Under the pieces are notes generated by a model. That model saw only the letters and a program-made list of their open reading frames with translations. It searched no databases and was not told the DNA's origin. The translations under genes and the position numbers were made by a program. From Paenibacillus sp. TCA20 (GTDB lineage Bacteria > Bacillota > Bacilli > Paenibacillales > Paenibacillaceae): a stretch of DNA of 64,000 nucleotides. This document shows positions 44,113 to 53,673 of this stretch, piece by piece (position 1 is the stretch's first letter; each line of letters begins with the position of its first letter). The stretch spans positions 248,007 to 312,006 of the forward strand of contig NZ_BBIW01000002.1 of the NCBI RefSeq assembly GCF_000732325.1, in the 5' to 3' direction.

Positions 44113-45345
44113 TTAGTCAGTCCACTCTTGAATTCGATTCAGCATGACGCTGACCTCAGCACGATTCGCCATGTCATTCGGTGCGAATTTGGACTGGGAT
44201 TTACCTTGGATCAGCTGGTTGTTGTACAGATAGGAGATGGAGGACTGGGCCCAGTGATTCTGAATATCTGTAAATGGTGCCGTTTTAACGGTCGACTCAC
44301 TTGTCCCTGCCGTAAGATGCCTGGATAGGATCGCAGCTAATTCTGCTCTTGTAATGGGAGCATTCGGCTTGAACGTCAGCGCCCCACTCTTATCCTTGGA
44401 GCCCTGAATCAGACCGTAACTCGCAGCGGTTTCCACATAATCATAATACCAATCGGTCGTTTTGATATCCGAGAATGAGGGTGCCATCGTCTGAGCCATA
44501 TTAAGCTCAAGTGCAGTTACAACCGCTTTGGCGAATTCAGCCCTTGTCATATTGCGGAGCGGTTCAAAGTTGCCCTCATTCGTGCCGACAAGCACTTCAC
44601 TTGTAGCCAGACGAATGATGGCATTCTCTGCCCATTTGACTTTGCTCAATGCCGACTGATCTTTAAACCCGGAGATGATCTCTTTACTTGTCGGCAGACT
44701 CACTTTTTGCTCAGCTTTATCTCCCACGGTCTCAATAACTTCATTTACTTTACCTGCTCCCGATCCGCTCCCTGAGATCGTAATTGTAGGATGGTTCACA
44801 CGATGTATGATGTTAATGCCAGGATTATCCGGCTGAATAATGATCGACTTGGATTGGTTCAGTTTAGCTGCCCCCGCCTTCAATGCGCGAAATTTTACCG
44901 TACCTACTTTACCATATCCCGTAAACAGCTTCGCATTCTTCGATGTAATCGCCTCGGCAATTTGTACGGTACCTGACGCATTCACTTTATTAAGCAGGCT
45001 CATCGGATTGCTCGTTTTCTTAAAAACGCTTGGCGTAAGCTTGGTCTCTCCCTCGACAGGCGCAAGGAGCACTTTATCAAAATTCAAGTGAACCTCATAG
45101 CCCTGTACTTTGCTGTAGTCTCCCGTAAAACCCTGCAGCCATATCGCAACTTCAACAACATCTCCTGTCTTGACATGGTATGAAGAGGGTACGAGACGAA
45201 CCATCGGAAGATCGGATTGGCTGTTCGAGGCAGAAGTAACGGCCGTCGATTCTGCAGCAAAGATCGCTGTAGAATTTATAGTAAGTACTAGACTGCTTGC
45301 CAGTAGAATTGCGGCTAATTTCTTCGATATCGGAGAATTGGTCAT
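44113..45345 (-). CDS. S-layer-anchored cohesin-domain protein (3 SLH repeats)
   Basis: A 410-residue exported protein. Residues 1-31 are a signal peptide (ILLASSLVLTINSTAIFAAES). Residues 49-192 resemble a cohesin domain (VEVAIWLQGF, VQGYEVHLNFDKVLLAPVEG, GKVGTVKFRALKAG). Residues 226-408 hold three SLH repeats (NMTRAEFAKAV, PITRAELAAILSR, MANRAEVSVMLNR), which bind pyruvylated cell-wall polymer. The protein would thus display a cohesin on the cell surface. It follows the dockerin-bearing subtilase by 89 bases on the same strand. Start by GGAG; a TTG codon directly before the ATG is an alternative. Cohesin identity rests on pattern and needs profile confirmation. Confidence 0.82.
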   Translation of the reverse strand: MTNSPISKKLAAILLASSLVLTINSTAIFAAESTAVTSASNSQSDLPMVRLVPSSYHVKTGDVVEVAIWLQGFTGDYSKVQGYEVHLNFDKVLLAPVEGETKLTPSVFKKTSNPMSLLNKVNASGTVQIAEAITSKNAKLFTGYGKVGTVKFRALKAGAAKLNQSKSIIIQPDNPGINIIHRVNHPTITISGSGSGAGKVNEVIETVGDKAEQKVSLPTSKEIISGFKDQSALSKVKWAENAIIRLATSEVLVGTNEGNFEPLRNMTRAEFAKAVVTALELNMAQTMAPSFSDIKTTDWYYDYVETAASYGLIQGSKDKSGALTFKPNAPITRAELAAILSRHLTAGTSESTVKTAPFTDIQNHWAQSSISYLYNNQLIQGKSQSKFAPNDMANRAEVSVMLNRIQEWTD

Positions 45346-45378
45346 CAAGAGTACAGCTCCTGTCATCTTAATATGTAA

Positions 45379-45405
45379 GGAGAGAGGACTTGTGGTCCTC
45401 CCTCC
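45379..45405 (-). other. Hairpin between subtilase and cohesin-SLH gene
   Basis: GGAGGGAGGAC-CACAA-GTCCTCTCTCC is an 11-bp stem (one G-T pair) without a T run. It may stabilise the subtilase mRNA end or allow partial read-through to the downstream gene. Confidence 0.6.
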
Positions 45406-45434
45406 AGCTTACTGATTCGTTCATCCATTCGAAA

Positions 45435-48400
45435 TTACAGCTCGTAGTTGCCGATAATGTATGAGATATCCAGCAGGTCTACTGCACTGTCGCGGTTAAT
45501 ATCGGCAGCAGATGCCTTGGCATTTGCCCATGCAGAGCCTTTTGTCTTACCGAACTCTTTGGCTGTCAGCTGCAGATCTACGAGATTCACTGCACCGTCA
45601 TTATTGACGTCACCTGCTGTCAGCGGTCCGAAGTTCAATGTTTCATTGCCGTCTACGGTTACGCCTGCTGTTTCCGTGATGTGACCCGGAACAACAACGC
45701 GTACTGTGTAAGTTCCTTCAGGAACCTCAATGGTGTACGTACCGTCAGCCCGAACCGTTCCAACACCTGCTACTGAACCGTTGCTATCTACAGCTTCAAC
45801 AACGACCTTGTGTACGCCATCCGCACCTTGGTACCAAGTCTCGCTGTAGTCAACACCGTCAGCGAAGGCTTCGGCATCAATGCTGCCTGTAATGGAGTAT
45901 TGACCTGGTGAAGGATCACTTGTTACCGTTACAGACGCTCCGGTTATGTCACCTACAGCAATATCTGCAGAAGTACTGTTCAGTGCACGAACATTCGATA
46001 ATTCGAAGTCGTATTCGCCTTCACTTACGCCAGCGAAGTTGAACGATGCAAGTGCACCCTCTCCGGTATACCCAGACTCCAATCCTACCAAAGTAATGAC
46101 GTAGTCTGTTTTCGCCAGCCCATTACCGAGTGCCGTTGTTTCTTCATAGACGTATGGGGTTACGCCCGGATTCTGCTCTTCTTGATACGTTGCGAGAACC
46201 ACGCTTGGTGCTGTTGTACCTTTTACCAGATCCTCGTCATACGTCAAGCTGAACTGAGCAGAATAGAGATCTTCCACTTCGGAGAAATCAATGTCCAGAT
46301 TAAAGGATTCATTGACACCAACTTCATCGGCAGAAGGATCCACCGTTAAGGAGATTTCGCCTGGTGTCGGTTCTCCTGGTTCTTCTCCGTCACTTTCGTA
46401 GCTGACAAGATGTGAAGGTTCAATAAACCCATTGCCCGTGTAATCATAGACATACACTTCGAAATCATTCTGGCCTTCTACAATGGGTACTTCAATTGTA
46501 AATTCACCGTTATCCGAGATCGATCCAATTGCATAGTCCCACTCGCCATCAACAAGGTAACCTGCCTCAACACCAATACCTGAATAATTACCCAGAGCAT
46601 CTACCATAAGGTCGGATTCAATCTGCCCCCGGATGGTCCCGACGTCACCTTCGACGGTAATTTGTGGGTCATCCAGAGTCGACACTGGTGCTGCCGTATC
46701 GAGAACAAATGGATACGCTTCATCTAGATACTCTATCCAGCCTCCATTTATTAAAGCTGATCCAGAGGCAAAGTAAATTCCATCCTCAAGTTTGATAATG
46801 TTAGGCCCATTAATGATCGTTCCATCCCATTGTTGTATCCAGTAATCTCCAGGCTCCATTTCTCCATTAGATTCATCAATTGAACCCAGCCATTTTCCAT
46901 TAGGATTAAGAATATCTAAAGCTATTTTTTCGTTCCCTGCATTCACGGAGAAATATACATCTGTATAGTCATACAGCTCATCTTCATTAGGCGAGAAAAA
47001 TTGAGGGTCTACCGCAACATCAGATACGACAGGGATTTCAACAGGCTCACCAACGTACACATAGACTGGAATTTTCAGCTGGTGACCGCCAGCTTCCGTC
47101 AATATAAGCTCGCCTTCGTAATTTCCATCCGCTATCCCATTACTCATTGCAATCGTTACATCAATCGAAGCTTCTCCATTAACGGGAACAGAAATGCTGG
47201 ATTCACTGACACTCAGCGTCCCTGGAGGAGTACCATACCACTCTGTGGATACGCTGTAGGAAGATCCTTCACCCACCACATCACTGACTTCAATCGTTTT
47301 GGTTGATGTCGATCCTCCATCAAGTATTCCATAGCTCAGTAGTCCTGTCTCATAAGGAGTCTCTTCACCCGACTCTACTGCGGTTGTTTCCTCCTGAACC
47401 AAGGCTACTGCCTTCGCTTCCAAGGTACTCTCCAGATCAAGCCTGCCTGCCCCTTGAATGTTGTGCTCATACCGGTTTCCATCTAGATCACTCAGTTTAA
47501 GTGCATTATTGGTCATTAAACCTTTGATTTCAGATAGGGTTAAGCTCGCATCCTTATCCAGCAGCAGTGCAGCTGCTCCCGCAACATGCGGTGTAGCCAT
47601 ACTTGTACCCTGGAAGTCAGCATAAGCTTCTGAATAATCTCCACCATAGGCTGGAATTGAAGAACGAATCGCAACACCAGGTGCGGAGATATCCGGTTTG
47701 ATTCCATATTTAGGAAGAGCGGGACCTCTGGAGCTGAAATCTGCCATTAAGTCCTGCTGTAAGTCAATTCCGAATGTAATTTCATAACCAGGAGTAGCCT
47801 CGATCTTGCTCTTCAAGGCTGTACCATCCTCAAGAGATATACTAAGGGTTGGGATGTAATCCCCTGGTACACCCAAGGTTCCACCAAAGTTCCCTGGTTC
47901 GTTATTATAAATGATGGCAGCTACAGCACCCGCAGCCTGTGCATTTACAGATTTCTCTGTAAAGGAAATGCTTCCTCTTTGGATAAGTGCAACCTTTCCA
48001 GTCAAATCGACTGCTTCTGTTTCGTCCGTCGTTCCAAGACCTGCATAAACGACTTCTATTGTTTCTCCATCCAGTGTGGATAAATCCGGAGAGAATGTCA
48101 TCAGGCTGCCATAAGAAGTAAGTAGCCCCTCACCATCAACTGTTGGTACATTAAGAGGGGGAGTAGAAGCACCTACCGAGATGGGTATTTCGGCAGCTCC
48201 CGGCGAACCAAGTGTATAATCATCTGGTCCCGAATTACCATTAGCAACGACGGCAACAACACCAGCCAGAGCCGCATTGTTTAGTGCAACGGAAGCAGGG
48301 TCAAATTCGTTGTTCATTTCACTTCCCAAAGATAGATTTATGATATCCATGTCATCCTCAACCGACTGTTCAATTGCTGCAATTACTCCTGATGTTGGAC

Positions 48401-49388
48401 CGCTGCCGCCTGGACCGAGCACTCGATACGCATATATATCAGCTCCATAGGCTACGCCCCGTACCCAGCCTGTTCCACTTTCTGGATCAAGCGGATTGCC
48501 GCGGCCGGCAATCGTACCGGACACATGCGTTCCATGATCGGTAGCAGCTTCAGGATCATTAGGATCTGGAGGTGTTTCGTAAGGATCATCATCATTATCA
48601 ATGAAATCATATCCGCCTTTATATGCATCAGCTAAGCTTGGATGCTCATAATCAATTCCCGTATCCAGTACACCTACCTTAATGCCTGCCCCATCATATC
48701 CGATATCCCAGAACGTATCTGAACCAATAAACGGTGCACTTTCATCCATATTAGGAGTAATACTGTTGATTGGCGTCGCTTTCATCTCACTATCCGGATA
48801 CACGGCTTTGACACCCGGAATCGCTAACAGGCTTTCAACCCGATCAGCCCGGATATCTACTGCATACCCGTTAAAAACAACAGAATATGGTGTCTTCAGC
48901 GTGGCATTCAGTCTTTTTGCAGCAGAGGCAAAAGACTGTTGCTGTTTCTGAATGAGGCTGCGCTGATCGTTATTTCCCGAGTTTAAATTTTGAGAAGACT
49001 TCGATTCATAGAGTGCGATCGGCTCTTCTGATAACTCTACGATTACACTGATTGTACTTGTACTGTCTGATTCAGGAACATAATTTTGCGGGGTAATTAC
49101 TGAGGAAGCTCGTTCGGAATTATCACTCTGTGTATAGGATTCAATTTTCGAACCGGTATTCGTACTCTGATCTGTGTTATTTAATGCAGCTTGCTTCTTG
49201 CTACTATTCAATGTGACACCATTCATCTGAGAGTTCAGCTTGCTCTCATCTAAATTAAATAAGGAAGGATCAAACTTTCTATTCGTTGCTTCAGCTCCGG
49301 AGACTACCGCGGGAAATACTGTGGATAGGAATAACGTGGAGACAACCGATAATGACATCAATCTACGTCGAATGGGCTTAGACTGCAT
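45435..49388 (-). CDS. Large secreted subtilase with PA, cohesin and dockerin domains
   Basis: A 1317-residue S8 serine protease. Order seen: signal peptide (1-33); inhibitor-like propeptide (about 110-200); catalytic domain with VLDTGID (D242), DHGTHVSG (H285) and GTSMATPHVAG (S596), interrupted by a PA domain (about 405-540); beta-sandwich region (about 680-1000) including a SPNEDELYDYT segment; cohesin-like domain (about 1011-1156, with YSAQFSLTYDEDLV); carboxypeptidase-like beta domain (about 1164-1255); and a C-terminal dockerin (1258-1317) with two calcium-type repeats, GDVNNDGAVNLVDLQL and ADINRDSAVDLLDISY. The dockerin could bind the cohesin of the SLH protein encoded next, fixing the protease to the surface. 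The second dockerin repeat has Asp for some ligand positions. No sortase motif is present. Confidence 0.92.
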   Translation of the reverse strand: MQSKPIRRRLMSLSVVSTLFLSTVFPAVVSGAEATNRKFDPSLFNLDESKLNSQMNGVTLNSSKKQAALNNTDQSTNTGSKIESYTQSDNSERASSVITPQNYVPESDSTSTISVIVELSEEPIALYESKSSQNLNSGNNDQRSLIQKQQQSFASAAKRLNATLKTPYSVVFNGYAVDIRADRVESLLAIPGVKAVYPDSEMKATPINSITPNMDESAPFIGSDTFWDIGYDGAGIKVGVLDTGIDYEHPSLADAYKGGYDFIDNDDDPYETPPDPNDPEAATDHGTHVSGTIAGRGNPLDPESGTGWVRGVAYGADIYAYRVLGPGGSGPTSGVIAAIEQSVEDDMDIINLSLGSEMNNEFDPASVALNNAALAGVVAVVANGNSGPDDYTLGSPGAAEIPISVGASTPPLNVPTVDGEGLLTSYGSLMTFSPDLSTLDGETIEVVYAGLGTTDETEAVDLTGKVALIQRGSISFTEKSVNAQAAGAVAAIIYNNEPGNFGGTLGVPGDYIPTLSISLEDGTALKSKIEATPGYEITFGIDLQQDLMADFSSRGPALPKYGIKPDISAPGVAIRSSIPAYGGDYSEAYADFQGTSMATPHVAGAAALLLDKDASLTLSEIKGLMTNNALKLSDLDGNRYEHNIQGAGRLDLESTLEAKAVALVQEETTAVESGEETPYETGLLSYGILDGGSTSTKTIEVSDVVGEGSSYSVSTEWYGTPPGTLSVSESSISVPVNGEASIDVTIAMSNGIADGNYEGELILTEAGGHQLKIPVYVYVGEPVEIPVVSDVAVDPQFFSPNEDELYDYTDVYFSVNAGNEKIALDILNPNGKWLGSIDESNGEMEPGDYWIQQWDGTIINGPNIIKLEDGIYFASGSALINGGWIEYLDEAYPFVLDTAAPVSTLDDPQITVEGDVGTIRGQIESDLMVDALGNYSGIGVEAGYLVDGEWDYAIGSISDNGEFTIEVPIVEGQNDFEVYVYDYTGNGFIEPSHLVSYESDGEEPGEPTPGEISLTVDPSADEVGVNESFNLDIDFSEVEDLYSAQFSLTYDEDLVKGTTAPSVVLATYQEEQNPGVTPYVYEETTALGNGLAKTDYVITLVGLESGYTGEGALASFNFAGVSEGEYDFELSNVRALNSTSADIAVGDITGASVTVTSDPSPGQYSITGSIDAEAFADGVDYSETWYQGADGVHKVVVEAVDSNGSVAGVGTVRADGTYTIEVPEGTYTVRVVVPGHITETAGVTVDGNETLNFGPLTAGDVNNDGAVNLVDLQLTAKEFGKTKGSAWANAKASAADINRDSAVDLLDISYIIGNYEL

Positions 49389-50085
49389 ACTACTCCTCCT
49401 ATACTATTCAATGTAAGCTAAGTTTCTGCAATACTCTATCAATCTTCTTCATGTCCTCTCCTCATCGCATGTCTCCTTTTTCGATAAACTTCTTCTTATG
49501 TAGCTTGAAGTAACACTATCGTTCTTCGAAAACTATTTTAATTCAACACGCTTAAAAACATTGTAGAATTTCCTGATATACCTCACATGATGGTAGAATT
49601 GTTGTCAAACGCCTTATTTTTACACAAAACTCGAGCTATTTTCGCATAAAATCGAACATACCAAACTGCTTAGGTGAAGTTATTTGACATCGATTCTAAT
49701 CTACCATTGGTTGAATGCTGTATAATGGATAGATCTTTTGTCATATCGACTCGTATTCTCGGAATCGAATATTAAAAAACAGGAATTTAGTGCTACACAT
49801 TGTATCGAAATGGTTATATACTTAGTCGAATTGTACTAGAACTAAAGAAGCTGTAAATTACATCTAGAAGTAAGTGGGTTGGTCAATCTATCGAGAATTA
49901 TTTGAGAAAATAGGTGTAATCTTATAAATGTTTGATTTGTTCGGCATTGAGTCGAACCATCAAAAAAACCTTGAGAGGCGGGAAGCCAATCAAGGTTTAC
50001 TAATCTAATTTGATTCTTCTCTCTGTTTCAAGGGCTAACTATGTCTTCTCGCCATGCAACCCACCCTAATGGTAAGTCGGCAACG
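49389..50085. other. 697-base AT-rich intergenic region before the subtilase
   Basis: No gene is seen. GGAGG for the subtilase lies at its left edge and a terminator for the acetyltransferase at 49962-49998. A TATAAT-like box and TTGACA-like boxes occur, but not at a usable distance. TCGAA tetramer-pentamer motifs recur about seven times through the stretch. A long untranslated leader or distal control site is possible. Confidence 0.55.
49962..49998 (-). terminator. Terminator after the acetyltransferase gene
   Basis: AAACCTTGA-N-GGC pairs with GCC-TCAAGGTTT around a TTCCC loop, then seven T on the minus strand. Confidence 0.85.
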
Positions 50086-51060
50086 TCAACAATTGCTGGG
50101 TCCATCATATTTGATTTCATTCTGTTTCCTTCTCTTGATAGCACTTGTGCATTCTTCAGTATTTAAAATGTAGAATTCGAGCTCCTGCTCGACAGTAAAA
50201 CCCGCCCTTAAATAGACCCCAAGCGCTGTATGATTAGAGCTCGACACGCATAACTTTACCTCTTCAATAGCTCTTTCAAACAAATCCGTTACCGCATACC
50301 GCATTAGTGCAGTACCAATCCCCTTATTTCGAGCTGCAGCAGCTACCGCAATATATTCCAAGCTGCCTTCAGCATGCTCTTCGTTTCCTTCCGTGTAGAC
50401 ATAACCGAGGAGCTCTTCTTCTTGAGTATATAGAAATAGTCGATTCTCGTTACTCCGTCGTTCTAGAATTGCTGTTGAATTATAGTAGGTACTTGGAAAG
50501 CACTGATCATGCAACGTCGAGAAGGGCGCTGCCCACCGCTCATCCCAAGCTTCTATTGAACCATTTGAAGCATGATGGAAGTATGCCCCTCCTTGTTCCT
50601 TTATTAATGCATCTGGTTTAATTACAAGAACCGTTTCCTTCTGTTTATAATCAGCCTTTAACTGGTTCATTAACTCTCTTCCACGATCGTTCGCCGTATT
50701 ATAGAAGCCTTTGAATGTATGTACACGACTCTCTAGCTTGGCTAGGCCTGTATTCCATAGATCAGTGGCAATCCTCTGCCACAAGGGTCCCAACTCCGTG
50801 TCGATAAAAGGCCCCCAAATTTCTGCTGCTCCTGCTTCCAGTTCGACATCAAACCCAAGGATGCCAACAATTTTTCCTTCCTCCATATAAACTACGATAG
50901 AGTCTTCAAGAGACAAATCTGAGAATTCTTCTGTCAGACTAGCCTCAATCTCGTGTCTATTCATTCCTGCATAACCAACATTGCTGCTCTTACTGCTATT
51001 CATTCTGGCGATAAACGTTGCGATCTCTTGAATCGGGGGTGTACGGACAAATTCAGCCAC
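50086..51060 (-). CDS. GNAT-family N-acetyltransferase (two-domain)
   Basis: A 324-residue protein with a complete GNAT domain in its second half (EYIAVAAAARNKGIGTALM, the acetyl-CoA Q/RxxGxG/A loop being RNKGIGTA; then VSSSNHTALGVYLRAGF). The first half looks like a second, degenerate GNAT-like domain (YMEEGKIVGILGFDVE). It starts at GTG after GGAGG. Monocistronic. Substrate unknown. Confidence 0.82.
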   Translation of the reverse strand: MAEFVRTPPIQEIATFIARMNSSKSSNVGYAGMNRHEIEASLTEEFSDLSLEDSIVVYMEEGKIVGILGFDVELEAGAAEIWGPFIDTELGPLWQRIATDLWNTGLAKLESRVHTFKGFYNTANDRGRELMNQLKADYKQKETVLVIKPDALIKEQGGAYFHHASNGSIEAWDERWAAPFSTLHDQCFPSTYYNSTAILERRSNENRLFLYTQEEELLGYVYTEGNEEHAEGSLEYIAVAAAARNKGIGTALMRYAVTDLFERAIEEVKLCVSSSNHTALGVYLRAGFTVEQELEFYILNTEECTSAIKRRKQNEIKYDGPSNC

Positions 51061-51213
51061 GCTGCAAGTCCTCCGTTTTTTTTCACAAGTTAATAGATCT
51101 GTACTTATTTATTCGACAATCACCTTACCGTCTCTTCTACTTTCCCGCAAGGGTAAGAATAATTATAGCCAATTCATTTTTCAGCCAATATATCTCATTG
51201 AGCTCTCTATAAC

Positions 51214-51246
51214 AAAAAGAAGCTGTCCCCTTAGTAGAAGACAGCC
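51214..51246 (-). terminator. Terminator of the YesMN-sugar operon
   Basis: GGCTGTC and GACAGC form a short stem with a 12-base loop after the GH78-like gene, with TTCTTTTTG following on the minus strand. Confidence 0.7.
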
Positions 51247-51276
51247 TTTGGCCTAATAGCTCAAATCAGATATTTT

Positions 51277-52815
51277 CTAATAAAATAGGTCGGTGTACAG
51301 CTCCAGGCATGACAATAACTGTTGATCAGATTGCTGCCGTATGGCGACAGTTTTTTTATCATCTGGATTGTATACCTCCCAGAAGGTATCCGCCCCGTCC
51401 TTAATCATTTCGCCCCAATATTTGCGCATTTCATCCAAGGCCTTCTCCTTCTTGCCTGCTTCAAACAACGCCTCGATGAGATGATGCACCATGTAAGGTG
51501 TCATGGGAGCAACCGTCGGTGGATCTATAAACAGTCTGTCGAGCAATTCAGCCCGATCTTCCTTATCCGGCACTTCCGCAAGCACCATCCAGATTTGGGA
51601 GGCCCAAGACAGGTTTCTATCCTCGCCACTAATGAAGTAACCTAGATTCTCGTCCCACAAATACTCCAGTGCAGCTTGGGTCAATCGATCGATCTCCATT
51701 GAAAGCATGCTGCTTAATTCTAACTCCGATAGCTCTTGAGCCAGCAGCCTTGCACGCTTAAGGCAATAGATCAATACAGCCTGTGCAGAGGCCTGTTTAT
51801 TCAACTCCGGATGCCAATCAACAAAGCACCACCACTGTGGATCATCCCTCACGATTCCCCGATCATCCACTCGTTCGAGGGCAAGCCGTATCTGGTCTTT
51901 CGCTGCCGGCCAGAGCAGCTCCGCTGTGGCTTTATCCTTTGTCGCATTGTAGTAATCATAGAGGGTTGATGCAAAAAACAGTGAATAATCAAACAAGAAG
52001 GTATCATCTGCCAGAGGTTCAGGTCGTTCAAAGATACATGCTGATATCTGGCCTTGATCAGCTCGCAGCCCGGCAAATAAGTACAAACAGCGTTTAACCA
52101 GACTATGATTGTTAAATGTGTAATAGTTCGCCAGTGCTTGCAGCCTCAGGTCTCCAAGCCATAGTCTGCGATCCCTTTTGGGCCCGTCCTCAAAGACCGT
52201 ATGCATACAGTTTTGCAGGGTGCGAATGCCGATTCGATCCATTTCTGCGATATTCGCCGGAAGACCTGCGGGCAGCGGCTTAACCTCTGCCAAGTTCCCT
52301 GATGTGACCGCTCTTGCCTGAATGTCCGCAAATTGAACTTTGTATTTCTGAGAGGTACTCAGCACAATGACCTTCATATAGCGGAAGGTATACCGACGCG
52401 GCAGCTCAATCCGCTGTGGCAATACGTCAATAACGATAACCTCATCCTGAAGCCAGGAACGGCTGAGCCATCCGTTATAGGAATCGAATTCTTCCCCCAT
52501 CTCACAGGGCATCTCCCCAAAGACAAGCTTCAGCCGCAGCGGGGCATCCTGGGGGCTCCCGGCAGCACGAACGCTAAAGGATACATAGCCTACATGATGA
52601 TCACCAAAATCCAGAATGAAGCTCTCGTTACTACCGTACGTTCTGTCCAATACATCCTCCACTGCCGACTGGGGCTGCATCCTCCAGCCTTGAAATGCAG
52701 TTTCGTCAGCGATGACCTGTACCGCTTCTCTTGGATAAAGAGTAGATTCATATAATTTGGGGAGTAAATCTTGGGCACGCTCCAGCAGACTTCCTCCAGG
52801 TACGAGCATTGGCAT
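51277..52815 (-). CDS. GH78-like glycoside hydrolase (alpha-L-rhamnosidase related)
   Basis: A 512-residue protein without a signal peptide. An N-terminal beta-sandwich precedes an (alpha/alpha)6-type catalytic region with the GH78 hallmark DGPKRDRRLWLGDLR, corresponding to the D/E-rich acid motif of rhamnosidases, and further conserved WWCFVDWHP, DTFWEVYNP. It is much shorter than canonical GH78 (about 900 residues), so it may be a reduced rhamnosidase-related subgroup acting on short imported glycosides. It is last in an operon behind a sugar ABC importer. AAGGAAG lies eight bases before ATG. Confidence 0.78.
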   Translation of the reverse strand: MPMLVPGGSLLERAQDLLPKLYESTLYPREAVQVIADETAFQGWRMQPQSAVEDVLDRTYGSNESFILDFGDHHVGYVSFSVRAAGSPQDAPLRLKLVFGEMPCEMGEEFDSYNGWLSRSWLQDEVIVIDVLPQRIELPRRYTFRYMKVIVLSTSQKYKVQFADIQARAVTSGNLAEVKPLPAGLPANIAEMDRIGIRTLQNCMHTVFEDGPKRDRRLWLGDLRLQALANYYTFNNHSLVKRCLYLFAGLRADQGQISACIFERPEPLADDTFLFDYSLFFASTLYDYYNATKDKATAELLWPAAKDQIRLALERVDDRGIVRDDPQWWCFVDWHPELNKQASAQAVLIYCLKRARLLAQELSELELSSMLSMEIDRLTQAALEYLWDENLGYFISGEDRNLSWASQIWMVLAEVPDKEDRAELLDRLFIDPPTVAPMTPYMVHHLIEALFEAGKKEKALDEMRKYWGEMIKDGADTFWEVYNPDDKKTVAIRQQSDQQLLSCLELYTDLFY

Positions 52816-52842
52816 GTTGTAATCTTCCTTTCATTCATAATG

Positions 52843-53673
52843 TCAGCCCTTCACGGCACCCGCCGTCATTCCGGCAACAATCTTTTTGTTGAATATAATG
52901 AACAGCAGCAGAGGCGGTATAGTAATCAGCAAAATATTCATGAATAGGAGATTCCATTGTGTATTAAACTGGCTCTGAAAATTGTATAGTGTCAGCTGGA
53001 CCGTTGCATTCTTCGCGCCTGGGAAGAAATACAGCGGGTTAGTAAAATCGTTAAAGATGCTGACCGAGGAAGTAATAATAATCGTCGCCGTAACCGGCTG
53101 AAGCAAAGGAAAAATGATTCGGTAAAACAATGTAAAGCCGTTAGCCCCATCCACTACCGCCGCCTCATCAACCTCCCGGGGAATTTGGGACATAAACCCT
53201 TTATACAGCAGCACGCCAAAAGGAAAGCTGAGCGCCACTTCTACCAGTACGAGACCCATCATGGTTTTGTACAGACCGATGCTATCCAGTACCCAGATCG
53301 TTGGAACAATTGCAGGAGGGATGATCAGCCCGGCGAGAATAAAAAAGTTTATGATTGGCGTCGCTTTGCTGACCCTTCGCTGAACGACATACCCGGCCAT
53401 CGCACAGACGGCAATAAGAACAAAGATGGATAGCAAAGTGAGGACGGTACTATTCACAAATGCAGTAATCAGCATATAATCACGGGCTGTGACCACTTCT
53501 CGGATATTGACCCACAGATGAACTTGAGAGGGCCAGCTCAGATTAAGTACCGCCGCCTCCTTTTGATCCTTCAATGCATTGACCAGCACGAAATACAGCG
53601 GAACGATAAATATAATGACCGTAAGAAGGACAGATACAATCTCGACAATAGCTCTCTGAATGGACTTCTTCAT
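52843..53673 (-). CDS. Sugar ABC transporter permease (MalG/AraQ type)
   Basis: A 276-residue inner-membrane permease with six hydrophobic segments and the EAA loop EVDEAAVVDGANGFTLFYRI (E.AA.VDGA part is conserved). It is encoded with its partner permease and binding protein. ATG overlaps the partner's stop by four bases. Confidence 0.92.
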   Translation of the reverse strand: MKKSIQRAIVEIVSVLLTVIIFIVPLYFVLVNALKDQKEAAVLNLSWPSQVHLWVNIREVVTARDYMLITAFVNSTVLTLLSIFVLIAVCAMAGYVVQRRVSKATPIINFFILAGLIIPPAIVPTIWVLDSIGLYKTMMGLVLVEVALSFPFGVLLYKGFMSQIPREVDEAAVVDGANGFTLFYRIIFPLLQPVTATIIITSSVSIFNDFTNPLYFFPGAKNATVQLTLYNFQSQFNTQWNLLFMNILLITIPPLLLFIIFNKKIVAGMTAGAVKG

